Positions 1-19,655 of a stretch of DNA of 64,000 bases are shown here, one piece after another. Made by a program: the position numbers and the translations under genes. Each line of letters begins with the position of its first letter. Position 1 is the first letter of the stretch. A model generated the notes under the pieces. It ran no database searches. It was given only the letters and a program-made list of their open reading frames with translations, and was not told where the DNA came from. This DNA is from Neocallimastix lanati (nom. inval.) (taxonomy: Eukaryota; Neocallimastigomycota; Neocallimastigomycetes; Neocallimastigales; Neocallimastigaceae): positions 572,501-636,500 of the forward strand of contig JACVTC010000006.1 in the NCBI GenBank assembly GCA_016946835.1. Direction: 5' to 3'.

Positions 1-65
1 TAGTTTTTTTTTTTTTTTTTTTTTTTGTGTTTTTTTTTTTTTTATCTAATTTAAAATACATACAC

Positions 66-5796
<5,731 letters not shown>

Positions 5797-6007
5797 ATTG
5801 AAATATTAATAAAAAAGATTTTTATATATAGAGTGACTAAATATTTTCATAAAATTTTTATTATATAGTTATATAGACTTGATTTTTATTAAGTTTATTT
5901 ACTGTATTTTTATATAATGAAAAATAAAAGAAAAAAAAAAAAAAAAAAAAAAAAAAGGTTTTTATATATAAAAGATAAAAACAAAAAAAAGGACAAAAAG
6001 TTTGTAA

Positions 6008-6055
<48 letters not shown>

Positions 6056-6460
6056 GGATATAAAAAGAAGAATATAATAAAAAAAAAAATAAAAAAAAAA
6101 AAAATTGGAAATAATAAAAGAAAAAACTGACGATAATAAAAATTTTAAATTTGGATATAACAAAATGGAATTAACTGATAATAAAAATTTGGATATAAAA
6201 AAAAAAAAAAAATGGAACCAAAAAAAGATTTAAAAAAATTTAAAAAAAAAATAAAAATTTTTTTTTTATTTTAAAAATATTTTATTATTTAATTAATTAT
6301 AAATGATATAAATGATATGTGATAAATGCAATAATAAAATATTAAATTTATAATTTTAAAAAAAGACTTAAAAAAATATATATATATAAAATCAAATATA
6401 ATATTGATAATAACATTATTATTATTAGTAGTAGTAGAAATAGTAGTAAGTAGTTGTATT
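5797..6460. other. AT-rich 5' flank of VPS15
   Basis: Upstream of the VPS15 start. It contains A/T homopolymers and a short AAAT array (about 6005-6040). It presumably holds the promoter, but no defined element can be pointed to and no gene is seen. Confidence 0.5.
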
Positions 6461-7560
6461 ATTATTATTATTTATTATTTATTATTTATTATTTATTATT
6501 TATTATTTATTATTTATTATTTATTATTTATTATTTATTATTTATTATTTATTATTGATTATTTATTATTTATTATTTATTATTTATTATTTATTATTTA
6601 TTATTTATTATTTATTATTTATTATTTATTATTTATTATTTATTATTTATTATTTATTATTTATTATTTATTATTTATTATTTATTATTTATTATTTATT
6701 ATTTATTATTTATTATTTATTATTTATTAATAAATACTCTTTTTATTATTTATTATTTATTATTTATTATTTATTATTTATTATTTATTATTTATTATTT
6801 ATTATTCAATTATTTATTATTTATTATTTATTATTTATTATTTATTATTCAATTATTTATTATTTATTATTCAATTATTCAATTATTTATTATTTATTAT
6901 TCAATTATTTATTATTTATTATTTATTATTTATTATTTATTATTTATTATTTATTATTATTATTATTATTATTATTTATTATTTATTATTTATTATTTAT
7001 TATTTATTATTTATTATTTATTATTTATTATTTATTATTTATTATTTATTATTTATTATTTATTATTTATTATTTATTATTTATTATTTATTATTTATTA
7101 TTTATTAATAAATACTCTTTTTATTATTTATTATTTATTATTTATTATTTATTATTTATTATTCAATTATTTATTATTTATTATTTATTATTTATTATTT
7201 ATTATTCAATTATTTATTATTTATTATTCAATTATTCAATTATTTATTATTTATTATTCAATTATTTATTATTTATTATTTATTATTTATTATTTATTAT
7301 TTATTATTTATTATTTATTATTTATTAATAAATACTCTTTTTATTATTTATTATTTATTATTTATTATTTATTATTTATTATTCAATTATTTATTATTTA
7401 TTATTCAATTATTCAATTATTTATTATTTATTATTCAATTATTTATTATTTATTATTTATTATTTATATATTATATATTTTATTATTTATTATTTATTAT
7501 TTATTATTTATTATTTATTATTTATTATTTATTATTTATTATTTATTATTTATATATTAT
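6461..7560. repeat. ATTATTT heptamer satellite with higher-order structure
   Basis: About 1.1 kb of head-to-tail ATTATTT heptamers, punctuated by TATTCAATTATT variants and by three copies of a punctuating block, AATAAATACTCTTTTTATT (near 6729, 7106 and 7326). Because 7 is not a multiple of 3 and the unit lacks stops, it generates false ORFs of the YYLLFI type in more than one frame. The reverse-complement version, including the punctuating block, recurs near 27.9-28.3 kb. Confidence 0.95.
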
Positions 7561-7789
7561 ATATTATAATTAAATAATATTATCTATATATTATTATATT
7601 TTATTTAGTAATTATTAAACTATAATTTTTATATGTAAATAATCCTAATTAATAGCCATCCTTCGCTTAATTTATTATACAGAGGTTAATTTTGATTATT
7701 TTTCTAGGATAAGAACATATTAATATTAATAAAAAAGATAATTATACAAGTAAAAATTCATAGGGCATAAAAGTCCCTCATATCAAACT

Positions 7790-8345
7790 CTACATCATGC
7801 GATAGATAGATTAACATAAAATAATAAAATAATATAATTTAGTTTTATGTATTAGTACAAAAGCACATGAAAATATTTTTAAATAAAAATTGTTCTTGAC
7901 TTTTTTACAGACCAAGAGTCTCAGTACTCTAAAACAAAATAAAATACAATAAAAAAAAAACATAATAAATAAATAAAAAAAATATATAAATATTGATAAA
8001 TATGAATACAAATGTACACTTGTCCGGTGAGATCAAAGAGAAACTTGATTTAAAAACTAGTTGACCGGCTAAGGCTAAGGTTGTAGGAAACCAAAACTTT
8101 TAGGAAACCAAAACTTTTAGATATTGGTTCAAAATTATCTAACAAGAAAATGATTGTTAATATTTTTTTAAATATTTTAAATTCTACAAAAAAAAAAAAA
8201 AGCCCTACAAAATTGTTTAATAATGGGGTCAGTCATATAAATAATAAATATTCAGACTCTGAATTTTTGCAATGGACTCATAGGATAGAAAATCTATGTC
8301 TCAGTATATAATATTAATGAGAAAACTCAGCAATAAGTTTGGTCG

Positions 8346-8384
<39 letters not shown>

Positions 8385-8893
8385 CAAGTATTGTGACATC
8401 TACAACAGAAGCAGAGAATTTCAGAAGGTATAAAGAAGGTATTATAGATAAGAAATATCATTTCTTATAGAATTATTAAATATTGATCAAGAAATAATTA
8501 TAATATACCGACAATTTATCAAGCAAAAAACCACTTATGGAAAATGGGGGATTTAAATACAAAATTAAAATATATTGATATTAAATATCATTTTAACAGA
8601 AAAGATATAAACACAGAATTAAGTAAGAATACATAAATACAGATAAAATGATAGCAGATATACTCACAAAAGATGTAAATGGAAATAAAATGACTATTTT
8701 TGCAAATTATATTTTTAATTAAACTATTATATCAATACAAATATAAAAATAAATTTGAGGTGAAGTGTTACTATAATAATAACTATATATTAAGTGATAA
8801 ATAAGTAAACATAAAATAATGTAGTATAGTTTTATGTATGAGTATAAAAACACATGAATATATATTTAAATAAAAATTGTTCTTAACGTTATT
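7790..8893 (+). mobile_element. Internally deleted Ty1/copia-type element with both LTR remnants
   Basis: Two direct repeats of about 120 bp flank about 860 bp. The left one runs to about 7909; the right one runs from about 8766 (starting TGTTACTA) to about 8893. Both carry TAACATAAAATAAT, TAGTTTTATGTAT, CACATGAA and AAATAAAAATTGTTCTT. Just inside the left LTR is ACAGACCAAGAGTCTCA, which matches the same position in the copia element at 21.9-27.9 kb and probably marks the primer-binding region. The interior keeps only the end of pol. Most of gag-pol is deleted. Confidence 0.75.
8250..8722 (+). pseudogene. Copia RNase H C-terminal remnant
   Basis: Reading across frames gives pieces of the copia RNase H/pol end: a YSDSEF-like start, WSSKK followed by an A-tract, TEAE, then KYIDIKYHFNRKDIN and DKMIADILTKDVNGNK. 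These correspond to the usual KHIDIRYHFIRE...ADILTK ending of Ty1/copia polyproteins. Several frameshifts and a long poly-A expansion (8349-8381) break it. Non-functional. Confidence 0.7.
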
Positions 8894-10444
8894 ATTTAAT
8901 TATTTATTATTTATTATTTATTATTTATTATTATTTTTATTATTATTATAATTATTTATTATTATTATTATTTGTTATTATTAACCGACTATCGGTAGAA
9001 AAAGACACATAGACAAAATAATAACTTTAATAGCTTTGTATTAATATTTATTATTAACACTTTATTTTTAGTTTTTGAAAGAGTAAAGTATAGCAATTGT
9101 TTACATATACATAAATAAAATTAAATCATGAATAAATACATGTGACATCATATGTTAGAATAAATTTATAAGGATATACATTTTTATATTATATTAAATT
9201 TATATTATTATTATTACTGTATAATTATATAATAATCTTGATTGTTAATTTTTATTATTAATTATTATTATTACTATGATTATTATTAAATATCACATAA
9301 TAAAATATAAATATCATTTCTAATTTTTAAAGTGTTATATTTAACAATTATTATTATATATAAAAAATATATATTTATATTTGTTAATAATTCGTTTTCG
9401 TTGGTCTCTTTATGCTATTATTTATTATTTGTATATTGAATGTTTATAATTTTTTACTTAAAACTATATATAAAGTATGTTTGAAAATGATTAATATTTT
9501 TAAATTATATATGTTTTTTTTTTTTTTTTTTTTTATTATTGTTAATTTTTAAAACTTGCTCACTTTTATATTTTGTGATATTAAAATTAATCTTTTTACT
9601 TATTCATATTCGTATTATTATTGTTATAATTATAGATTTAAATGTTGAAATTTTATTACTTTACAAAAAATAGTTTTATATTTTGCCAAATGAATAAACA
9701 TGAAATTGTTAATCATATTACGTAAATATATTATTTTATATACCTACAAATAGACAAATAAAGATTTTCTATCATATTATCTAATTCTCAAAAAAATATT
9801 ATTTTACCAAGTTAAACTACCAATTATACGAGTGAGTACAAGTAATAGTTTAAGTCAAATTGGTATGTTAAAAAAGTCCTTTATTAAAACATAAGACCTA
9901 TTGAAAGTTGAGAATTTAAATAAGAAAAGATACTTTATTTTTTATAATTTCAGAAAGAAATAATAATCATAATTATCATTAATAAATAAATAAATAAATA
10001 AATAAATAATACTTTTTAAATAAAATATTCTCTTATCATGCCTAAAACATATTTACTAAAAAAATGAATACTTTAGTGAATGACTTTAATAAATTCTAAT
10101 TATTCATGATAAAAATATTTTTTAATTTGTAATTACTTTATAGAAATTAAAGTAAACACTAATGAGTTATATTTATTTGACAACAATTTAATAAATCTTT
10201 AACAAAATAGAACTATTTTATATTTAATATATAACATAAACTATTATATAAAAAAAACAATGAAATATAGCAAGATTCATTAATCTCTATAATTCAAGAT
10301 TTTATAATTTCTTCATATTACTTATGTAGATAGGATATATGATTAGTATATATATTAAATATGTATATAATTAATATAAGATTATAAGATTATAATATAT
10401 AAAATATGGTATAATGGGATTATGTATATTTTAAAATCCTTTTT

Positions 10445-10478
<34 letters not shown>

Positions 10479-10947
10479 AAAATAAATAATTAAAAAAGAC
10501 TAGTTCCATTAAAAATTATGAAAAACTATTGTGTATTAAATCAAAATTAACATAAAATATACATATAGATATTTATTATTAATTGAAATAATTAATAATA
10601 GTAAAGTTATATATAATGGTAAAATTTACTGTTAAATTAAATAATCAAAATTTTAAAAATTAAATTATACCATTTCAAATATTTAAAAAGATAAATTATA
10701 TAATCAAATTATATTTTATTAATGGTTTATCTCTGAGAAAAAATAAAATGATACTTTATGTGTACAACTTTTGAATTTTTGGGTTTTAAGAATATTTATT
10801 TTCTAAAATAAAAATAATATGAATTTAATGATATATATATATATATCATTAATTATAACCTTTGATGTTTTTATTTCAAATAAAGAGTAAATATCTTCTA
10901 CTAATTAAAATATTTTATATTTTGTTCTCATCTAAATTAATTTAAGA

Positions 10948-10978
<31 letters not shown>

Positions 10979-10980
10979 TA

Positions 10981-11265
10981 ATGTCAATCTATTAATAATA
11001 AATGAGACTTAAATTATTAAAAATAATATATATATATATTTAAATATATAGTATTATTTCATTAATAATAAAATTTGATATAATTAAATCATTAATTTCT
11101 TTCTTTATATATATATATATATATAATGTCAATCTATTAATAATAAATGAGACTTAAATTATTAAAAATAATATATATATATATTTAAATATATAGTATT
11201 ATTTCATTAATAATAAAATTTGATATAATTAAATCATTAATTTCTTTCTTTATATATATATATAT
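10981..11265. repeat. 145-bp tandem duplication
   Basis: ATGTCAATCTATTAATAATA begins at 10981 and again at 11126. The two copies match almost base for base through CATTAATTTCTTTCTTTATA. Each copy is flanked by TA dinucleotide runs. Near identity in a fast-decaying AT background implies a recent duplication. Confidence 0.9.
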
Positions 11266-11340
11266 TATGTTCTATACTTTTTTTTTAAAACTTTAAATTT
11301 AAAATTTATTAAGTCCATATTACTTTAAATAATAATAATA

Positions 11341-11530
11341 AAAAAAAAAAAAAAGGATAAAGTATAATTAATTTATTTAAAGAAAAAGACTTAACATATT
11401 TCATAATATATTTAGGAGTAATAATCATAAAATTAATAATAATAAAAAAAAAAAAAAGATAAAAGTAAAAATTTTTACTTAATATATTTTATAATATATT
11501 TAGGAGTAATAATCTTAAAATTAATAATTT
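11341..11530. repeat. Imperfect tandem repeat around TATTTAGGAGTAATAATC
   Basis: Two related copies, each with ACTTAA(C/T)ATATTT, TATTTAGGAGTAATAATC and AAAATTAATAAT, spaced about 105 bp apart. No coding potential. Confidence 0.6.
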
Positions 11531-12726
11531 TATGATATATTTATTATATAATTATATATGTTATATTATTATTACTATTATTATTAATTTATTATTAGTA
11601 TAATTTATAATTATTTTACCTATTATTAATTTATTATTTTATTATTACTAATAAAAATGAATAGTTTAAAATTAAAATAAATGATATAATAATAAATTAA
11701 AAAAAAAAAAAAAATAAATTGAATATTTCCAATATTTACTAATTACCAATCTAAACTCTTTAAAATATTTATTAATATTTTTTGATTCAATTCGGTATTT
11801 TTATATTCATATTAATAAACGAATAAAGTTTGGAAATTCTATTTATATATTTATATATATATTTATATATATATATATTATATATTATATAAAAGACAAA
11901 TAATAATAAATTTTAATATTTTATATATATATATATATATTTTTTTTTTTTTTCTTTTTTAATATCAAGATATATTAAATCAAGATGAAAAATAAAATAA
12001 AAAATAAAAATAAAAATAAAAGAAAAGGAATAATAATATAGAATGTTAAGTAAATCAATATATCATTTTTTTTTTTTTTTTTTATAATCTCTGTACCATA
12101 ATTTATCATGAAATTAATATAACAATTAAAAAAAATTTAATAAAAAGATTTATTTATTTATTTTTTTTTTAATATTATTAAAACTTTTTTTTACCAAATA
12201 TTTACTATTAATTTAAAAAAAAAATTAGCAAAACTTCATGAAGATAATACGCCACTTATTTTTCTTGAAATTCTTTTTTTTTTTTTTTTTTTTTTTTAAA
12301 AAATATATATGTATAGTTTTAAATATTTTTTTTAATATATTTATTTATATATATATAAAGGAATATCAAATTAATATGGTTAATTGTATAAACAAAAGTA
12401 AATTAAGAAAAAATAATTTTAATTTTTAATATATTAGTATATTAGTACTTAACAAAGTACATAAGAAGTAAAAATAACATACTTACTCTGAATGATTTAA
12501 AATATATTTTTAAAATAAGTATAATTATTCTTATAAAGACTATTTATATATTAATTAAGTTATAAATATGATATTTTAATTTTTATACCTGTATAGTAAG
12601 TTTATTAATTTTTCCCCTTAATTTTAATAAAAATTTTATATGATAAATATAAAAAAAAATAAAATAAAATGATATTTGAATTTTATTAATTTATAAAATA
12701 TTATTTTTAGTAATATCTAATTAGTC

Positions 12727-12763
<37 letters not shown>

Positions 12764-13914
12764 AAGACATTTTTATATATTAAATAATACATATTTCTTT
12801 TTTACATTAATTCTTATGTATATACTCTTTCACATTAAATTTTAACCTATTTTTACTATGATGAATTGAAATATATAATATTATCATATCAATCATTAGC
12901 AAGTTAGACTATATTGTTTAAATTTAAAAATAGTCTATTGGTTTTAATACTTTTTAAAAAAGAGTATTTCATATAATATTACATTATTAAAATGAACAGT
13001 GATTATAATATTAGTAATCTCATGTGTATATTTTAATAAATTAATATTCTCACCTAGAGCTTAATTCTGTAAATATGACAAAGTAAAAAAAAAAAAAATT
13101 ATATATATTATTATTAAATCCATAATAAATAAATTAATAACTAATTAAAAATAAAAAACTTTTAATATTTAAGTATTATCAAAATCCATAAGATAAATAA
13201 TAATAATAATTATTATAATAATAAAACCTTTTAATCTATAAAATTTAAAAAAAAAAAAAAAAAAAAAAACTAAATACTTTTTAAAATATATCAATAAAAC
13301 TAGTAATATCTCGAAAAAGTAGCTTATTCTAATTTTTAAGATTCCTATTATTTATTATAATTTTATCATGAGGCTGATTAAATTAAAAAGATATTAAAAA
13401 GCAAATCAGATATAATATAAATTTAATATATAATTATAATGACAATATTTAAAAAAAAAATTTAAACAGGAGTATATTGTTCGAAAAATTGAAGAAAATA
13501 AAATAAAAAAAAAAAAAAAAGAATAAGAAAAAATGGAATTAAAATTTTATTTAAACATTTAAAACAAAAATTAAAATTTTTATTATTCAAAAATGTCAAA
13601 TGTTAACAAATATTATTGGCTAAAATATATATATTATTAAAACTTTAAAACTTTAAAATTTAAAAATTTAAAAATTTAAAATTTTTTTTTTTAAAAAAAA
13701 AAAACTCATATGGTTAACTAAAACTAAAAAAAAAAAAAAAAAGGTTTTAATCTATTCATCAATATATTTTATTAAAATTGATTATAGGTAATAAATATTA
13801 GTATAATTTTATTTTTAAAAGGACTTATTGAAATAACTTAAAATGTCTATTGTTTTTTATTCATGTATAGTTTAATAAAAATTAAATTACCAGTATTAAA
13901 TAATATATTTTTTG

Positions 13915-14110
13915 AATTATATATATTTTAAATAAGATATATTTTAAATTATATATATATTAAATAATATATATTTTAAATGATATATATATTTCAAATA
14001 ATATATATTTCAAATAATATATATTTTAAATTAGATATATTTAAATAATATATATTTCGAATAATATATATTTCGAATAATAATATATATTTTAAATAAG
14101 ATATACTTTA
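13915..14110. repeat. Degenerate tandem repeat of about 20 bp (AATAATATATATTT(T/C)(A/G)A)
   Basis: Successive blocks of the type TATATTTTAAATAA and TATATTTCGAATAATA, with increasing divergence toward the edges. Non-coding. Confidence 0.65.
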
Positions 14111-14888
14111 AATAATTATTTATTATTTTATTCGTTGTTTTGATTTTATATCAAAATATTTTAAACTTTTATACTAAATTTAAATTTAAGAATTGTATTA
14201 AACTAAATATTAATAATATATAATATTATATTTGTCTATATATTATAGTTAATTTAGTTTCAATTATTAGTATTAAATATTACACATTTTTAATTTTTAA
14301 TTTTTTTCAAAAAAAAAAAAGGGTTAAAGGCATGGCAAACAAACTTTGATGTCTTCTTTAATTAAAAATTATTTCAAACTACTAAATTTTAATTTTAAAT
14401 ATTATTAATATTTTTTTTTTATATTTTATATTTTAAGTAAAAAAAATAAGATTAATTCATATATTGTTTTATCTGTAAAATAATAATTAAAAAAAAAAAA
14501 AAAATGAAAAAGATTTTAACATATTAATCAATATATTGTATTATAATTCATTATATATAATAGATTATATATAATTTTAATTTTATATACAATTTATTTA
14601 ATATATAATTACATATCCAATTAAATTATAATGACAATATATCATAAATATAACCATTAATTAGCTTTATATGTAACATATATAGTTATTATTATTATTT
14701 TTATTTCTTTTTTCTTTTATTTCTTTTTTTTTTATTTCCTTTTTTTTTTATTTTATTTTTATTATTTTTTTTTTATTTCTTTTTATTATTATTATTATTT
14801 CTTTTTCTTTTTCTTTTTATTATTATTATTATAATTATTATTTCTTTTTTTATAATTATTACTTTTTTTTAATTATTATTATTATTTC

Positions 14889-14939
<51 letters not shown>

Positions 14940-14985
14940 ATTTATTTCATTTTTATTATATAATTTTAATTCATTGTTGGTATAA

Positions 14986-15134
14986 ATGGTTGTATTAACT
15001 CCATTCGATGATAGTATATCAAACTATGTATGTATATAATAAGATTTTAAACCTTTTAATGAATATTCTTTAAAATATTTATATATATATATATATAAAA
15101 GTTTAAATAGAAATTAAAAAAAATGTATATATGC

Positions 15135-15182
<48 letters not shown>

Positions 15183-15647
15183 CTAATTCACTATTATTAA
15201 ATTTTTTTTTTTTTTTTTTTTTTTAATAAGCCAGATTTAGCATATGTATATTTCTTTTGTAGAAAATTTAGTACAATTTTCCCTCAATTCACTCCATTGG
15301 TATAAAAAAGAAATTTTTTTTTTTCATACTTTTACTTTTAATATAATAATTAAAATTATAATTTTGTTTAATATAAAATATATATTACATTATAGGAAAT
15401 AGAAAAAGCTTTAACCGAGAGAGGGTATCCATCTCTTATAATTCTAAGAACTATTATTATAGTATTTTTAAGAAATTTATACCCAAATAATGTTGACTCT
15501 ATAAAGTAATTATATATATATTTATTAATCATAAATTCTTTTTTTTAAAAAAAAAGAATATATATATATATAATTATTTTGCTAATTTTATATTTTTTTT
15601 TCAAAAAAATTAAAAATAATATTAATAATAACAATAACAACAACAAC

Positions 15648-15725
<78 letters not shown>

Positions 15726-16466
15726 AAATCAATTCAAAGTTTTGATAACTGGGAAGATTTTTTATATGACTTCTTTGAAGATCAAATTGAAAGTAAAAAA
15801 ATCCAAGAAAATCCTTTGTTTTTTCATTATAGAAAAGACAATCCATTTTTAAACTGCTCTACTAGAAAAAAAATAATGATTCTAAAGGTATCTTCTTCTT
15901 TGTTTTATAAAAAAAAAAAGTAAATCGATTAATGAAGAATAATTAAAAATTTTATTTAATTATTACTAACCTCAATTAATACTATCCAGCTTTTATGCCT
16001 ATTTCAAATAAAGTTTAGTGAAAAAGTTCAAGAAAATATAAAATTAATTTATGGAAAAGTAACCCATAACTTAACACTTGTAGATCTGATGGATTGTCCT
16101 ATTGGTCAAGATTCAATAGTAATATTTCATTGAAATACAAAAAAAAAGATGATTGTTCTTTTATTTTCATTATTATTATTATTATCATTATTATTAAGTA
16201 ATTTATTATGTATGTATTATTAATATGAATTAATATATTCATAATAAATAGAACCGCATTTATTTTTACACTGACAGCCCTCGTCTCTATAGAATTCATA
16301 GTAATGGATGTTTTGAATCTGTAATTTTTTATATTTATTTTGCTATATTAAGAATATAAATAAATTATATATATATATATATTTATATGTATATATTATA
16401 TCATATTATTTAAAAGATCATCATTCACACATATTATTAATCATAATATTTATTATTATTCCAATT

Positions 16467-16501
<35 letters not shown>

Positions 16502-17319
16502 TTTTAGGTTACTGATACAAAAGAGGAAGTAGAAGAATTAATTAAATCTTTGAATTCTGAGGATATAAAAGAAAAAAGGTTAAAGGATAAATTAGAAAAC
16601 GTAATACTTAAATATATTGACATGGCAAACGAAGTAAGTCGATTTAATAACAAAATAATATATATTTTTTATATAAAAAATAAAAATAAATAATAATAAT
16701 AATAATTATAATAAAAATAAAAAAAATAAAAACAAAAAAATAAAAAATAAGTAATAAATAAATATTAATAATTATTACTAATATTATATATTATTAATTT
16801 GTATTGAAGGAATGGGTAAAAGAAAATAAACAGTGTACAGAACTGAAAAAAAACTATGATTTTATTCCGTTAACGCCATTCGAATTAAAATATCTTGGAT
16901 CTTCAATTATTGGATATGAAGAAGTAAAAACAAAGCCGTCTGAAAAGAAAAATGAAGAGGTTATTATTATTGAAGATGATGATGACGATGAAAATGATGA
17001 TAATAATCAATCCAATGACAATGACAATAAAGTATTTGTGAAGAAAACAATTGAAGAAACAACAGAAAATTTTGAAAAGTTATTAAAGATAATAACTGTC
17101 AATAACGATACCAATAAAAAGTCGAAAGAAAATAGAGAAACAACATTAAAAAGAGAAAAAGAAGACAATGGAAATGAAAAAGAAAAAGAAAAAAATAATT
17201 CAAGAAATACTAAAAGAAGAAGATTATCAATTAATAAAAGAATTTTAAAGCTATATATTGATGGCTTATACTATTCATTTAATCAATTAAAAGAAATTAT
17301 GGATAGTTATTGTGAATAG
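14986..17319 (+). CDS. RSF1-like DDT/WHIM-domain nuclear protein (paralog A, about 400 aa)
   Basis: Exons: 14986-15027, 15231-15299, 15396-15505, 15740-15887, 15990-16118, 16252-16320, 16508-16633, 16810-17319 (stop TAG). They join in phase with GT-AG introns. Residues 15-73 form a DDT-like helical block (VYFFCRKFSTIFPQFTPLE, RTIIIVFLRNLYPNNV). Next comes NFDNWEDFLYDFF, then CSTRKKIMILKLLCLFQIKF, then MDCPIGQDSI-NRIYFYTDSPRLYRI. The last part matches the RSF1/WHIM-type pattern PIG-x-D-x-x-G-x-x-YW followed by a hydrophobic strand, as in ISWI-associated chromatin remodelling subunits. The C-terminus has EEVIIIEDDDDD, a candidate SUMO-interacting motif, then a basic RRRR-type stretch that may be a nuclear signal. 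An apparent poly-Asn ORF at 15.6-15.73 kb is intron 3, not coding. Likely nuclear; the exact remodelling partner is unknown. Confidence 0.72.
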
Positions 17320-18035
17320 TTAGTAATAAGCATATGAACAATGAATTCTTATCTATTGTCTATTATTTAAATGTATATTATATCATTATTTATTATATAT
17401 AATTTTTTTTTATTCTTTGATATCTATAAAATCATCATGTAATTATAATTAATTATCATGAATTAATATAAATAAATACAATTTATTTAATTTTTTTTTA
17501 ATTATTAATAGTATTATTAATTTAACTTTATTCCCTTTTAATTATTATTTTATTTTATTTTTTTTTATTTTATTTTAATTTTATTTTATTTTATTTTATT
17601 TTATTTTATTTTATTTTATTTTATTTTATTTTATTTTATTTTATTTTATTTTATTTTATTTTATTTTATTTTATTTTATTTTATTTTATTTAATTAAATC
17701 TGTACTTTATATTTATATTTCTACTATTTATTTTATTTTATTTTATTTTTATTAGTACTCTACTCTTTTATATTACTTCATTATTTATTTTATTTTATTT
17801 TATTTTATTTCAGTGAAATAAAAATTAGGGTTAGTAGTATTTTAAAATTTTTAAAATACAAAATAATTCTTTAATTTATTGGTATTGACATAACATCTAA
17901 TTTAATTTATAATTTATCTAATAAAAAAATGTGGAAGTTTTTTTATTTTATTTTATATTTTTTAATATCCGTTATATCTTAATTATTATATTTTGTGTAA
18001 CCATAATAAATAATAATAATAATAAAAAAATAAAA

Positions 18036-18075
<40 letters not shown>

Positions 18076-18727
18076 AAAACAAATAAAAGACATTTAAAAA
18101 TAAGACATAAAGTTCAAGATTATGTATTACTTTATATTGATTATATCATATAATATTATTTTAATCATTTATATATTTAATATTGTTAATAACATATATA
18201 TTTTTAATTTTTATTATATATATTGATAAAAAAAATATAAAATATTTTTTAACCTTAATATTTTTTTATAACCTAATATTACAAATCCTTTAAATTTTTA
18301 ACTTTAATTATATTCACGTGGTGGTTTATTATTATAATAAATAAGAAAAAAAAAAAAAATACTTTTAACGGTTAAATTTTAAGTTTTTTTTTTTTTTTCT
18401 ATTATTATTATTGTTGTTGTTGCTGTTGCTTTTTATTTGTTCAATTTATATTTTTTAATATTTTATCCAATAAAAGAAAACATGGTGAATTAGCATTATA
18501 TATATATATATATATATAAAAACATAAAATTGAATTTTAAACATTTTCCTTTTTATAATCTTTTTTTTTTTTTTGTTAATAATAAAAATATAATAATAAT
18601 AAAATAAAATAACGAATAAAAATTAGATATTTTTATAGGCTTTTTTTTTTTTCATTATTATAATTACACACTTTCTTTTTTTTTTCCATTAAAAGTTTTT
18701 ATTTAAAGTGATACTAATACCTAAACT
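17320..18727. other. Intergenic spacer between the two RSF1-like genes
   Basis: Holds a (TTTTA)n pentamer array (17553-17693), one isolated minisatellite unit (17694-17746), a poly-A run at 18040-18073, and pyrimidine tracts up to the start of the second gene. No gene is seen. Confidence 0.7.
17553..17746. repeat. (ATTTT)n array plus one inverted unit of the 31-34 kb minisatellite
   Basis: After about 28 ATTTT pentamers comes AATCTGTACTTTATATTTAT followed by ATTTCTACTATTTATTTTATT. This is the exact reverse complement of the AATAGTAGAAATATAAATAT...AAGTACAGATT unit that forms the large array at 31.2-34.7 kb. Confidence 0.9.
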
Positions 18728-19618
18728 ATGTTTTTAAATTTGGGTACTCATCAACAAGAAACTGATGATTTTAAAAAAAAGGTAAATATTCATATTTAAC
18801 TAACTAATATAAAAAAAAAAAAAAAAACTATTATTAAAAAATTGTAAAATTATTATTATATATCGATATACTTATTGAAATAATATTTATATTTTAAGCC
18901 AAATTTCATTTTCTTGTATTATTATTTACATATATATGAAAAATTTTACAAGTTTAAATATATTACACCTGATGTAAATAACTTTTTCTAAAAAAATAAA
19001 AAAGAATAAAAAAAAAATAAAATAAAATAAAATAAAATAAAAGTCACAATAATTTATATCTTATTTAAAATGATAAATAATAATAATAATAATTAAAAAA
19101 AAAAAAGGTATTTCTATTTATACTTATTAATTTAAAATAAAAACTATTTTATTTGAAAGCGTCTTGAGGAAGCCCTAAAATTAACCCCAGAACAATTCAT
19201 AAATGATCCAGAAAAAGATATCTATCAGCTATTTTTAGTATTTATAAAAAAAATTATATACAAAAAAGTGCGTGAATATAAAGGGTAAACTTACATATAT
19301 ATATATGCAAACAAATTTATGTAAAAAAAAATAAACTAATAATAATAAATAGTATAAAATAATAATAATAATAATTATAATAACAATAATAGTAGTAATA
19401 AAAAATATGTTTTTATTATTAAATTTTAATATTACAAAAGATATAAATGGACAACAATTTTAGGATATATAATAGATAACGAATTTCCATTAAATCATCC
19501 ATTAGTCCCTGAAAAAGGTCTATACAATATTTTAAAGTCAACTCCAGATGATAGAATGGAGATATTAAAAGTAATATTCAAATAACTAATTATTATTTTC
19601 TATTGTTTATTAAGAATG

Positions 19619-19655
<37 letters not shown>

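Larger units (their letters stand above)
8894..14985. other. Six-kilobase AT-rich stretch with no recognisable gene
   Basis: Mostly A/T with homopolymers, TA runs, a 145 bp tandem duplication (see 10981) and an imperfect repeat at 13915-14110. No long ORF has a convincing composition, and I recognise no tRNA or element domains. The end (14690-14935) is a T/C-rich tract leading to the next gene and may be part of its promoter. Confidence 0.6.

Noticed and set aside
6404-7328. Long ORFs rich in YYLLFI
   Set aside because: Generated by the ATTATTT heptamer satellite, which is open in several frames; no start context or domain.
6461-7560. Telomeric or subtelomeric repeat
   Set aside because: The heptamer lacks the G-rich strand of telomeres and is internal, with genes on both sides.
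12238-12429. 63-residue ORF
   Set aside because: Poly-Phe from a T-tract and no recognisable features; chance ORF.
15579-15739. Poly-Asn N-terminal extension of the WEDFLYDFF exon
   Set aside because: No acceptor in the right phase upstream, whereas CAAAG at 15739 restores the DDT-type frame from exon 3; the ATA run is intronic.
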